Shown here piece by piece: positions 34,370 to 42,988 of a DNA stretch of 64,000 nt. Below the pieces are notes generated by a model. It saw only the letters and a list, made by a program, of their open reading frames with translations. It had not been told where the DNA came from and searched no databases. The DNA lies in NCBI GenBank assembly GCA_027491255.1, contig JAIXWM010000107.1, positions 1 to 64,000 on the forward strand. The letters run 5' to 3'. How positions within the stretch are numbered: position 1 is the stretch's first letter; every line of letters begins with the position of its first letter. The DNA comes from Rubrivivax sp. (lineage in GTDB: Bacteria > Pseudomonadota > Gammaproteobacteria > Burkholderiales > Burkholderiaceae_C). The position numbers and the translations under genes were made by a program.

Positions 34370-36109
34370 ATGAATGCTCTCGCGCCCGACGTCGACCGGA
34401 TGCTGGCGGACGTCCGCATCGACGCGCCCTGGGAACTCACCGAGCGTTTCGCCGCCCTTCCACGGTGCCTGCCCGAGGACGTGAACCGCGCCTGCGACCT
34501 GCTGGTCGAGCGCCTGGGCCGACACGGTGTTCCGGTGGAGGTGGTGATGACGCGCCTGTACCTGAGCATTCCGCTGCAGGCGCACGTTCAACTGGGCAGC
34601 GAGGTCTTCCGCGCCAAGCCGTCGTCGTTCTCGCGGTCGGTGCCGCAGGGGCTGTCGGGCGAGCTGGTCTATGTGCCCGCCACCTATTCGGCCAGCATCT
34701 CGACGCTGTTCCAGCGCAACATCCAGGCCCAGGGCAGCGACCCGCAGCGGCTGCGCGGGCGCATCGTCATCTCCGAAGGCTATGCCACGCCGGCCAAGAT
34801 GCGTGAATTCGAGCTGGCCGGCGCGGTGGGCGTGATCGCCATCAACCCCGGCATCGACGTGCATTGGGGGATCTGCACCACGATCTGGGGTGCGCCCGAA
34901 CTCGACGACCTGCCGCGCAAGCCGCGCATCCCGGTGCTCGCGGTGAACCACCCGGACGGCCAGAAGCTGATCGCCGCGGCCGCGGCGGGACAGCCCGTGA
35001 CCTTGGTGACCGAGCTCGAGGAAGGTTGGTTCGATCAGAAGATGCCGCTGGTGACCATCCCGGGCACCTCGGGCGACGACGACTTCGTCCTGCTGCACGG
35101 GCATTACGACTCCTGGGATGTCGGTGTGGGCGACAACGCCACCGGCGACGCCACGCTGCTCGAGATCGCGCGCGTGCTGTGGGCGCACCGCAGCCGGTTG
35201 CGCCGCTCGGTGCGCATCGCCTGGTGGCCGGGCCACTCGACCGGGCGCTATGCGGGCAGCACCTGGTACGCCGACCACTATGCGGCCGAACTGGACGAGT
35301 ACTGCGTCGCCCAGATCAACTGCGACTCGCCGGGCTGCCGCTGGGCGACCGAATACCGTCACGTTTCCTGGATGGCGGAAACCGAGCGTTTCGCGCAAGG
35401 CACGATCCAGGCCGTCACCGGCCTGAAGGCCGAAGGCGAGCGGCCGCACCGCGCCGGCGACTACGCCTTCAACAACATCGGCGTGTCCAGCCTGATGATG
35501 CTCAGCTCCACCATGCCGCAGGCTCTGGCCCAGGAGAAGGGCTACTACGCCGTCGGCGGCTGTGGCGGCAACATCGCCTGGCACACCGAGAACGACACGC
35601 TGGACATCGCCGACCCGCAGGTCATGCTCACGGACATCCGCGTCTATCTGGGCCTGGTCGCCGGCATTGCCAACGCCCCGGTGCTGCCGTTCGACTGGCG
35701 TGCCCTCACGCGGGAATTCAACGCGACGCTGCAGCGCTACCAGCAGGCACTGGGCGACGACCACTCGCTGGCTGCCGCGCTCGAGCAGGTGGCCGCTCTG
35801 GAGGCGCAGCTGGAGGCCGCCTACCGGCGCATCGACGCCGGCACCATGGATCACGCCACGGCCAACCGCATGATCCGACGCCTGGCGCGGGTGCTGGTGC
35901 CGATCAACCACACCCTGCTGCCGCGCTTCGCGCACGATGCGGCGTCGGCAATGCCGGCCCTTCCCACGCTGGCCCTGGCCTCGCGCTGGGGCGGCGTGGC
36001 CGACGAGCACAAGGGATTTGCACGGACCCAGATCCGGCGCGGCGACAACAAGTTCCAGGGCGCCATCCGGCAGGCCCTTCATGAGGTCCGCACGGCCCTC
36101 GCGTCCTGA
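34370..36109 (+). CDS. M28-family peptidase-like protein without the catalytic Glu pair
   Basis: This 579-residue protein has a PA domain (about 95-210) inserted before an M28 zinc-peptidase core. Present are H245 and D247 in LLHGHYDSWD, bridging-type D255 in GDNATG, D319 in INCDSPG and a late His in AWHTENDTLD. The M28 Glu-Glu pair is absent: the segment reads WWPGHSTGRYAGSTWY (287-300). The general base and one metal ligand must therefore be supplied differently, perhaps by H289. No signal peptide is seen. It sits between the importer and HyuBA, suggesting it trims an imported peptide-like compound in the cytoplasm. Catalysis is uncertain. Confidence 0.8.
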   Translation: MNALAPDVDRMLADVRIDAPWELTERFAALPRCLPEDVNRACDLLVERLGRHGVPVEVVMTRLYLSIPLQAHVQLGSEVFRAKPSSFSRSVPQGLSGELVYVPATYSASISTLFQRNIQAQGSDPQRLRGRIVISEGYATPAKMREFELAGAVGVIAINPGIDVHWGICTTIWGAPELDDLPRKPRIPVLAVNHPDGQKLIAAAAAGQPVTLVTELEEGWFDQKMPLVTIPGTSGDDDFVLLHGHYDSWDVGVGDNATGDATLLEIARVLWAHRSRLRRSVRIAWWPGHSTGRYAGSTWYADHYAAELDEYCVAQINCDSPGCRWATEYRHVSWMAETERFAQGTIQAVTGLKAEGERPHRAGDYAFNNIGVSSLMMLSSTMPQALAQEKGYYAVGGCGGNIAWHTENDTLDIADPQVMLTDIRVYLGLVAGIANAPVLPFDWRALTREFNATLQRYQQALGDDHSLAAALEQVAALEAQLEAAYRRIDAGTMDHATANRMIRRLARVLVPINHTLLPRFAHDAASAMPALPTLALASRWGGVADEHKGFARTQIRRGDNKFQGAIRQALHEVRTALAS

Positions 36110-36132
36110 ATCACGCACCACGGAGACCACCC

Positions 36133-37935
36133 ATGGACACCCGCGTTAGAAACCCGGAAACGACCTGCGATCCGGTCAAGCTCGAGATCGTCAAGGGCAG
36201 CCTGCGGGCTGCCCAGCTCGAGATGGAGACCCTGCTGGAGCGCACGGCCGTGTCGCCCGTGATCCGGGAGAAGAAGGACTTCTTCGCCGGCTACTTCGAC
36301 CCGGTCGGCCAGCTCATCACGGGCACCAACCTGCCGATCTTCGGCCACATCATCCAGCCCATCTTCGAGCACTACCCCGCCAGTGACATGAAGGAGGGTG
36401 ACCTCTACTGGTACAACGACTGCTACGCGTCCAAGGGCGGGGTGTCGCACATGCCCGACCAGGTGTTCGCCTCGCCCGTGTTCTTCGAGGGCGAGCTGGT
36501 GGGCTTCTCGCAGACCTGGGCCCACTTCAACGACATCGGCGGCGCCTGGCCGGGCTCGATGTCGCCGACCTCCACCGACATCTTTCAGGAAGGCATCATG
36601 ATCCCGCCGGTGCGCCTGTACCGGCAGGGCGTGATGAACGAGGAGATCTACCGCATCTTCCTGCGCAATGGCCGCTTCCCCGAGGAGATGCGCGGTGACA
36701 TCCGCGCCATGATCGCCGCCGTGCGTCTGGGTGAGAAGCGCTTCATCGAGATCTTCCAGCGCTTCGGGCGTGCGGTGACGCAGGACGCCTTCGAGCGGCT
36801 CAACGAGCAGACGCGCAACGGCCTCATCCGGCAGTTGCGCGAGACCTTCCTCCCGGGCACCTACCGGTTCGCCGACGGCATCGACAGCGACGGGCAGGGC
36901 CACGGCCCCTTCATGATCCGCATGTCGCTGAAGGTGACCGACGAGCGCATCGAGATCGACACCAGCCAGACCGACGACCAGGCGCCGGGCCCGGTCAATT
37001 TCCTGATGAACCCGGCGGTGCCCAAGATGGTGTTCGGCATCTACGCCATGGCCAAGGACCCGACGCTGCTCATCAACGAGGGCGCCATGCACGCGGTCGA
37101 CGAGGTGAAGGTGCGCGAGGGCAGCCTGCTGCAGCCGAAGTTTCCTGCCCCGCTCAACCAGCGGGGGCTGACGCTGATCCGCACGGTCAACGTCTGCGCC
37201 GGCCTGATGAACGTGGCCTCTCAGGGCCAATCGGTGGCGGCCACGGCGGCCTACTCGATCTACTTCCTGCGCGGCCACGACGCGCAGACCGGTCAGGCCT
37301 TCCTGATCGCCGACGGCGTGGGCGTGGGGCACGGCGCGCGCTCCTTTGCCGACGGCCACAACGGCGTGTACTACGTCGCCCAGGAGAACAACCCGGCCGA
37401 GTTCCTGGAGCAGATGTACCCGATGCGCTTGCTGCGCTACGAGATGCGCCTCGATTCCGGCGGCCCCGGCCAGTTCCGCGGCGGCGCGGGCGTCACCCGT
37501 GACGTGATGTGGATGGGCCCGGAGGCCATCCTGGCCATTCGCATCGACGGCATCAAGAACCCGCCCTGGGGCGTCAACGGCGGCCAGTGCGGCCGCCCCG
37601 GGCGTTGCATCATCAACCCCGGGCAGCCTGGCGAGCGTCAGGTGTCCCCGCTGTCCGACGGAGAGCGCGTGAAGGCCGGGGATGTGATCCGCTTCCAGAG
37701 CTGCGGCGGCGGGGGCTGGGGGCATCCTTTCGATCGCGACGTGGGTCTGGTGCTCGCCGATGTCCGGGGCGGGTATGTGAGCCCGGCCGCCGCGCAGGAC
37801 GACTATGGTGTCGTGGTGAGGCGTCAGGACGAGGAGTTCGTCCTGGATGCCGCGGCCACCGAGACCCACCGCCAGTCCCGCCGCCCTGCGGCCAAGCTGT
37901 TTCACAACGGTCAGTACGTCGAGGCCATGGAATGA
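36133..37935 (+). CDS. hyuB: Hydantoinase B/oxoprolinase-family subunit
   Basis: This 600-residue protein has the HyuB family hallmarks DPVKLEIVKGSLRAAQLEMETLL at the start (residues 14 on), the central FGHIIQPIFEHY, GGAWPGSMSPTSTDIFQEG and the C-terminal GGGGWGHPFDRD. HyuB works with HyuA in ATP-dependent opening of hydantoins or 5-oxoproline, or carboxylation of related substrates. The stop overlaps the hyuA start (ATGA at 37932-37935). The operon position behind a peptide-type importer suggests a cyclic amide cargo. Confidence 0.92.
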   Translation: MDTRVRNPETTCDPVKLEIVKGSLRAAQLEMETLLERTAVSPVIREKKDFFAGYFDPVGQLITGTNLPIFGHIIQPIFEHYPASDMKEGDLYWYNDCYASKGGVSHMPDQVFASPVFFEGELVGFSQTWAHFNDIGGAWPGSMSPTSTDIFQEGIMIPPVRLYRQGVMNEEIYRIFLRNGRFPEEMRGDIRAMIAAVRLGEKRFIEIFQRFGRAVTQDAFERLNEQTRNGLIRQLRETFLPGTYRFADGIDSDGQGHGPFMIRMSLKVTDERIEIDTSQTDDQAPGPVNFLMNPAVPKMVFGIYAMAKDPTLLINEGAMHAVDEVKVREGSLLQPKFPAPLNQRGLTLIRTVNVCAGLMNVASQGQSVAATAAYSIYFLRGHDAQTGQAFLIADGVGVGHGARSFADGHNGVYYVAQENNPAEFLEQMYPMRLLRYEMRLDSGGPGQFRGGAGVTRDVMWMGPEAILAIRIDGIKNPPWGVNGGQCGRPGRCIINPGQPGERQVSPLSDGERVKAGDVIRFQSCGGGGWGHPFDRDVGLVLADVRGGYVSPAAAQDDYGVVVRRQDEEFVLDAAATETHRQSRRPAAKLFHNGQYVEAME

Positions 37936-40016
37936 CCCTGCAAGCCCCCGCTCCCTCGAGCACCCAGCCCCAGCGCACCAGCATCGCCATCGACATCGGT
38001 GGCACCTTCACCGACGTCGTCACCTTCGACAGCCAGAGCGGCCAGATCTGGAATTCCAAGGTCTCGTCCACACCCAGCGACCAGTCCATCGGCTTCGACG
38101 ACGGCGTGGCCAAGGGCCTGGGGGTCTCGGGCAAGAGCGCCGCCGACATCTCGCAGCTGCTGCATGGCACGACGGTGGCCACCAATCTCATCCTGGAAGG
38201 CAAGGGAGCGCAGTGCGCCTTGTTGACCACGGCGGGCTTTCGGCACGTGCTGGAGATCGCCCGCCACGACATCCCGCGCAAGTCGAACCTCTACTCGTGG
38301 AGCCGTGCGGCCCGACCGGTGCCGCCCGAGCAGATCTTCGAGGTGGCCGGCCGCATCACCCCGGACGGCTCCGAGCTCGAGGCGCTGGACGAGGCGGCTG
38401 TGCGCACCGCCGCGCAGCGGCTGAAATCTCGCGGCATCGTGGCCGTGGCCATCTGCTTCCTGCACGCCTATGCCAACGCCGACCACGAGCGGCGTGCGCG
38501 TGAGATCTTCCTGTCGGAGCACCCGGACGCCCTGCTTTCGATTTCCTCGGACATCCTTCCGGTCTTCCGCGAGTACGAGCGCACGCTGGTGACCATCCTC
38601 AACAGCTACGTCATGCCCTCGGTCTCGACGTACGTCGGCCGTCTGGAGTCGCGCATGCAGGAGCGGCGCATCCACGCGCCCTTGCTGCTGATGAAGTCCT
38701 CCGGTGGCGTCACGGGCACCCGCGAGATCAAGATCGCGCCCGTCCAGACGGCGCTGTCGGGGCCTGCGGCGGGCGTGGTGGGCGCGGCCTTCGTCGGCGA
38801 GGCCAGCGGCTTCCGGGACCTGATCACCATCGACATCGGCGGCACCTCGGCCGACATCTGCCTGATCAAGGACGGCGCGCCCAACACGACGACCAGCACG
38901 CGCATCGGCGAGTGGCCGATCTCGCTGCCGATGATCGACATCCACACCATCGGCGCCGGCGGCGGGTCGATCGCCTCGGTGTCATCCCTGGGCGGGCTGA
39001 CCGTGGGGCCGCGCAGCGCGGGCGCCGTGCCCGGCCCCGTGTGCTACATGCGCGGCGGCACCGAACCCACCGTGACCGACGCCCACCTGGTGCTCGGCCA
39101 TCTGCCCCCCTACTTGCTGCAAGGCAGCCTCGGCCTCAATCGCGAGAAGGCCGAGGAGGCCATCCGCACCCGGGTGGCCGAGCCGCTGGGCTTGGGCGTG
39201 GAGGAGGCCGCCCGGGGCATCCTGGCGGTGGTGGACAACAACATGGTCGGCGCCATCCGGGTGGTGTCCGTGGAACGGGGCCACGACCCGCGCGACTTCG
39301 TCCTGCTGCCCTTCGGCGGCGCGGGGCCGCTGCACAGCAGTGCCCTGGCCAGCCTGCTGGGCATCGAGCGCATCCTGGTGCCCCCCGCGCCAGGGGTTCT
39401 CTCGGCCCTGGGTCTGATGGTCTCCGATCTGCGCTCGGACTACGCCCGAACCTGCCTGCAGCGTCCGCCGCACTACCGGCATGAGGAGATGGAGTCGATC
39501 TTCCTGGAACTGGAGGCCGCGGCGCAGGAGTGGTTCCTGCGGGAAGGCTTGCCCGAGCACAGCCGCACGATGCAGCGCACGGCCAGCCTGCGCTACCAGG
39601 GGCAGGGCTTCGAGCTGACCGTGCCTTGGCGCGGAACGGCCGACGAGCGCACGACGGCCGAGTGCCTGCAGCGCTTTCATGCGCTGCATCGCCAGCTCTA
39701 CACCTTCGCCCAGGAAGATGCGCCCGTCGAGATCGTGACCCTGGGCGTGACGGCGGTCGGCACCCTGTCGCGCCCGACCCTGCCGCGCTTGCCCGTCAAG
39801 ACCTCCGTCAAGGACGCCATCGTCGGCACCCAGCCGGTCTTCTTCCAGGAAGGGCTGCGCGACTGCAACGTCTACGACCGCAACCTCCTGGGCGCCTCGG
39901 CCCAGCTGGTCGGGCCGGCGATCATCATCCAGCTCGATGCGACCACGCTGGTGGGTCCGGACCAGCGGGTGCGCATCGACGAGGTCGGCTCGATGATCAT
40001 CGACATGCATGCGTGA
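37932..40016 (+). CDS. hyuA: Hydantoinase A/oxoprolinase-family ATP-binding subunit
   Basis: This 694-residue subunit has the actin-like phosphate motif IDIGGTFTDVVTFD near residue 19, the substrate motif LLHGTTVATNLILEGKGA, a second phosphate motif TIDIGGTSADICLI and GAGGGSIASV. The C-terminal domain includes YRYQGQGFEL-like sequence (LRYQGQGFELTV). It phosphorylates a carbonyl so that the ring can be opened by HyuB. The reading frame is open far upstream inside hyuB, but ATG 37932, coupled to the hyuB stop, is the expected start. It is the last gene of the transporter operon. Confidence 0.93.
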   Translation: MTLQAPAPSSTQPQRTSIAIDIGGTFTDVVTFDSQSGQIWNSKVSSTPSDQSIGFDDGVAKGLGVSGKSAADISQLLHGTTVATNLILEGKGAQCALLTTAGFRHVLEIARHDIPRKSNLYSWSRAARPVPPEQIFEVAGRITPDGSELEALDEAAVRTAAQRLKSRGIVAVAICFLHAYANADHERRAREIFLSEHPDALLSISSDILPVFREYERTLVTILNSYVMPSVSTYVGRLESRMQERRIHAPLLLMKSSGGVTGTREIKIAPVQTALSGPAAGVVGAAFVGEASGFRDLITIDIGGTSADICLIKDGAPNTTTSTRIGEWPISLPMIDIHTIGAGGGSIASVSSLGGLTVGPRSAGAVPGPVCYMRGGTEPTVTDAHLVLGHLPPYLLQGSLGLNREKAEEAIRTRVAEPLGLGVEEAARGILAVVDNNMVGAIRVVSVERGHDPRDFVLLPFGGAGPLHSSALASLLGIERILVPPAPGVLSALGLMVSDLRSDYARTCLQRPPHYRHEEMESIFLELEAAAQEWFLREGLPEHSRTMQRTASLRYQGQGFELTVPWRGTADERTTAECLQRFHALHRQLYTFAQEDAPVEIVTLGVTAVGTLSRPTLPRLPVKTSVKDAIVGTQPVFFQEGLRDCNVYDRNLLGASAQLVGPAIIIQLDATTLVGPDQRVRIDEVGSMIIDMHA

Positions 40017-40120
40017 GCACGGGTCATCGAGCCTGTCGGCCGATGAAGTGACCTCGGCGGCCGGGTGCGCGGCTTGAGCGCGCGGGGTTGAGGCCTCGGC
40101 CGTCCCGCGCGCTGTGCCCG

Positions 40121-40684
40121 TCAGTACCGCAGTGAAATCGGCAGACGCACCGTCTGCCCGGGAGCCAGGGTGAAGCGGCTGGCTTCGAAGGTCGGCGCCG
40201 ACAGGCGCGGCAACACGTTGTTGCTCACACCGATCCCCTCGGTGGGCATGCCCAGGAAGTTGATGTCGGCCTGACCGTTGCCGTTCGTGTCGTGGACGAC
40301 GGCGATGGCGTACTCGCCCGGGGCCACCTGCTCGAACACGCAAGTGGCGACGCCGCCTGCGGCCGGCACGCGCACGGTGTTCAGGGCGTGCTTCTTCGAT
40401 TCGATCGGGAAGCCGACCTTCGAGGAGAACAGCGCGCAGCCCACGAGGCCTGGCGCGTTGGACACACCCGAGACCGTGGCCTCGATGCGGCTGGCGTCCG
40501 CCGCGGTCGCCGCCGCGGCGCAGAGCGCGAGCGCGACCGACACGGCCGCGCTCGCCGCGAGACGGCGGCGCGAAGAGGAACCGGCGCGGGTGGCCGGGCG
40601 GCGGCCGTCTTCGGCGGCAGCGGCGGCGCGGGCGGAGTCCTGCGGCAGGGCGCAGGCGCGGCGGGATGGAGAAGCGAAGTTCAT
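40121..40684 (-). CDS. Secreted DUF2141 protein
   Basis: This 187-residue protein has a long arginine-rich N-terminal region (about 1-45), a hydrophobic leader core (AASAAVSVALALCAAAATAA) and a DUF2141 beta-sandwich. The domain shows GLVGCALFSSKVGFP and the Ca-like loop VVHDTNGNGQADINFLGMP. DUF2141 proteins are exported and of unknown function. ATG 40684 has AGGAA upstream. The pre-leader is unusually long; a start further inside the frame cannot be excluded. It converges with hyuA. Confidence 0.85.
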   Translation of the reverse strand: MNFASPSRRACALPQDSARAAAAAEDGRRPATRAGSSSRRRLAASAAVSVALALCAAAATAADASRIEATVSGVSNAPGLVGCALFSSKVGFPIESKKHALNTVRVPAAGGVATCVFEQVAPGEYAIAVVHDTNGNGQADINFLGMPTEGIGVSNNVLPRLSAPTFEASRFTLAPGQTVRLPISLRY

Positions 40685-40778
40685 GATGGAGTTCCTGGAG
40701 TGAAGTGAGGGAAGGTGGGTCCGATCCGGGGCCGATGGGGAGATCCGGGCCATGGATCGGAGACGGGAGGGCGCTGCA

Positions 40779-41555
40779 TCAACGCGGCCTGAGCAGGACC
40801 GCGCCGATGCGGGCGGTCAGCGCCCGGGGTGAGAACCGGCTCGATTGCGCGGCCAGCCTATTGCGCCAGCCGACCACGCGCGTGGGCGAGGAGCCCTCCA
40901 GCGCGGCAAGGCAGGCGCGCACGACCTGGTCGATCGACAGCGTGCGGCGAAAGATGGCCGTCTGGCGCACGTCCGAGCCCATGGCCGCGATGAAGGGGGT
41001 CTCCACCGGCCCCGGGCACACCGCGGCCACACGCAGGCCGCGCCCACGGTATTAGGCCCACAGCGCCTCGGTGAGCGACAGCACGAAGGCCTTCGTGGCG
41101 CCGTAGACGCTCATGAAGGGGGCGGGCTGGAAGGCCACCGTCGATGCGAGGTTGAGGACGGCGCCCCGGCGCGACAGCAGCCCCGGCACGAACAGCCGCG
41201 TCAACTCGGTCAAGGCCACGACGTTGATCTGCACCTGCCCGGCGAGGTGCTCCAAGGGTTCGGCCTCGAACGGGCCGTAGTGACCGATGCCCGCGTTGTT
41301 CACCAGCACGTCGACGGCCAGTGCACGTCGCGCGACTTCGTCGTGCACGTGCTGCGCCGCCCCGGGCCGGGACAGGTCGGCGGGCAGCACGGTGGCTGCA
41401 CCGCCAGCCTGGCGGATCTCCCGCGCGATCTCCTCGAGCCGCGTCGCGGACCGTGCCACCAGCACGACGTGCGTCCCGCGCGCGGCCAGGGCCCTGGCGA
41501 GCGCCTCGCCGATGCCCGACGACGCGCCCGTCACCAATGCGATTGCTTGTTTCAT
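40779..41555 (-). pseudogene. SDR gene interrupted by one in-frame stop
   Basis: From ATG 41555 the protein reads as a complete classical SDR: TGASSGIG at 9-16, NNAGIG, Ser in LNLASTVAF and the catalytic YGATK. At codon 168 it meets TAA (41052-41054). The same frame then continues as YRGRGLRVAAVCPGPVETPF to a normal C-terminus at 40779. Homologues commonly have Glu at that place (ALWAEYRGRGL), so a single GAA-to-TAA change would explain it. Without the last 90 residues the substrate lid and core strands are lost. It may be a real nonsense mutation or an assembly error. It lies behind the DUF2214 gene and was probably under the TetR regulator. Confidence 0.82.
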
Positions 41556-41641
41556 GTGCTCATCCTTTGATCGTTGAGCCGCCATCTCGGCGGCATGAAG
41601 GCAAGCGCCCTTCTCTGAGGCAGGCAGGAGGGCGCAGGCGG

Positions 41642-42097
41642 TCAGTAGCCAAGGCCGCGCGCCACCATGGCGGCGAGCATCGGCAGCGCGGCGAACAGGC
41701 CGATCTGCAGCAGCACCCAGCGGCGCGCGCGCGCCACCTCGGCCGCGCCGGGCAGCGCGCCGCCGGCCCGCGCGCCACGGCGCCAGCGCAGGTAGGTCAG
41801 CGTCGGCGCCACCGAGATCAGGCCGATCACCACGAACAGACCCAGCTTCAGCCAGAAGACCGGATTGCCGAGGTAGAAGCCTGCATCCTTGACACCCCAG
41901 GCGACGCGGGCGAAGCCGGCCGCCAGGACGAAGCCGGCCGCAATGCCGTAGGCCAGATCGACGCGGGCGATCAGTTCGACCCAGCGCGGGGACGGCTGAA
42001 GCCACAGGAGCGCCATCTCGGCCATCAGGACCCCGAAGACGGTCAGGATGCCCAAGTGGTGCAGGACGGTGAGGGTCAAGTCCAAGGTCGTGCTCAT
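41642..42097 (-). CDS. DUF2214 membrane protein
   Basis: This 151-residue integral membrane protein has four hydrophobic segments (about 7-28, 45-68, 80-103, 127-146) and the DUF2214 features VLHHLGILTVFGVLMAEM and FYLGNPVFWLKLGLFVVIG. Its function is unknown. It is divergent from the tetR gene and faces the operator repeats at 42208-42262. It is probably co-transcribed with the broken SDR gene 86 nt downstream. Confidence 0.88.
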   Translation of the reverse strand: MSTTLDLTLTVLHHLGILTVFGVLMAEMALLWLQPSPRWVELIARVDLAYGIAAGFVLAAGFARVAWGVKDAGFYLGNPVFWLKLGLFVVIGLISVAPTLTYLRWRRGARAGGALPGAAEVARARRWVLLQIGLFAALPMLAAMVARGLGY

Positions 42098-42207
42098 TGC
42101 AATGCTCCTTCACGGCGGGGCAGGATGGCTCCTGGCCGGGCGCACGGCCGGGTCCAGGTCGGAGGGAAAAGGCTTGCGAGACGGTGTTTCATGGGTTTCT
42201 CCGGTGT

Positions 42208-42226
42208 ATGTGTACGATGTACACAT
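42208..42226. promoter_or_regulatory. Operator-like palindrome 1 upstream of tetR-like gene
   Basis: ATGTGTAC (42208-42215) and GTACACAT (42219-42226) form a perfect 8-bp inverted repeat around GAT. It lies between the divergent DUF2214 and TetR genes, in an AT-rich stretch. The size fits a TetR dimer site, most likely for the regulator encoded at 42290. Confidence 0.7.
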
Positions 42227-42243
42227 GAGCAATGTAGCAATCA

Positions 42244-42262
42244 GTGTGTACGATGTCAACAT
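42244..42262. promoter_or_regulatory. Operator-like palindrome 2 (imperfect copy)
   Basis: TGTGTAC-GAT-GTCAACA at 42245-42261 repeats palindrome 1 with two changes in the right arm. It is spaced 36 bp centre to centre from the first. A strong and a weak site this close would allow one TetR-type repressor to control both divergent genes. Confidence 0.6.
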
Positions 42263-42289
42263 GTGTTTGAAAAAGTCCTGGAGAGCCGG

Positions 42290-42880
42290 ATGAACAAGCC
42301 CTACCACCACGGCAATCTGCGCGCGGCGCTGCTGGATGCGGCGCGCGCGCGCCTGGCCGAGGCCGCGGAAGCCGACCTGAGCCTGCGCGACCTGGCCGCC
42401 CGCGTGGGCGTGAGCGTCAACGCCACCTACCGCCACTTCGACAGCAAGGAGGCCCTGCTGATGGAGCTGGCGGCGCTCGGGTTCGAAGCGCTGCGCACGG
42501 ACCTGCAGGAAGCGATCGCCGCGGATGCCCACGCCACGGCGGACGAGAAGCTGCAACTGGCGGGCGAGGCCTACACCGCCTTCGCGCAACGCGACCCGGC
42601 GCTGTTTCGGCTGATGTTCGGGCGCCAGGGTCGCTTCGACGAGCACGCGCGCTTCCGCGAGTCCGCTGGCGCCGCCTTCCACGTGCTGGTGGACTGCGTG
42701 GCGGCGGTTCGGGGCGAGGCCGCGGATGCACCGGGTGTCATGAAGGCTGCGGTGGCCGCCTGGTCACTGGTCCACGGCCACGCCATCCTCGGCGAGCAGG
42801 GACACCTGCAGGCGCTGCCACCGGCGCAGCGGCCCAGCACCCGGGAGATCGCCGCCATGCTGGACGTGACCGCCTGTTGA
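42290..42880 (+). CDS. TetR-family transcriptional regulator
   Basis: This 196-residue protein has the N-terminal TetR helix-turn-helix: YHHGNLRAALLDAARARL, then LSLRDLAARVGVSVNATYRHF and DSKEALLMELAALG. The C-terminal ligand domain is of the WHG type (AWSLVHGHAIL). It likely represses the divergent DUF2214-SDR pair and itself through the two palindromes upstream. ATG 42290 is chosen over the much longer open frame because the HTH begins about ten residues later. The ligand is unknown. Confidence 0.92.
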   Translation: MNKPYHHGNLRAALLDAARARLAEAAEADLSLRDLAARVGVSVNATYRHFDSKEALLMELAALGFEALRTDLQEAIAADAHATADEKLQLAGEAYTAFAQRDPALFRLMFGRQGRFDEHARFRESAGAAFHVLVDCVAAVRGEAADAPGVMKAAVAAWSLVHGHAILGEQGHLQALPPAQRPSTREIAAMLDVTAC

Positions 42881-42988
42881 TCGGCAGGTCCGCCAGAGCC
42901 GGGACGGTACGTGTCGCGCGCCGGGCTGGCCTGCGGGGGTCGAGCTCGCTGGCGATAGGATTCCCACGTCCACCCTGCACCACCGCCC

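Noticed and set aside
40455..40684. Arginine-rich DUF2141 leader as a sign of a wrong start
   Set aside because: A good ribosome site precedes ATG 40684 and the hydrophobic core follows. No better start inside the frame was evident, so it was kept with a caveat.
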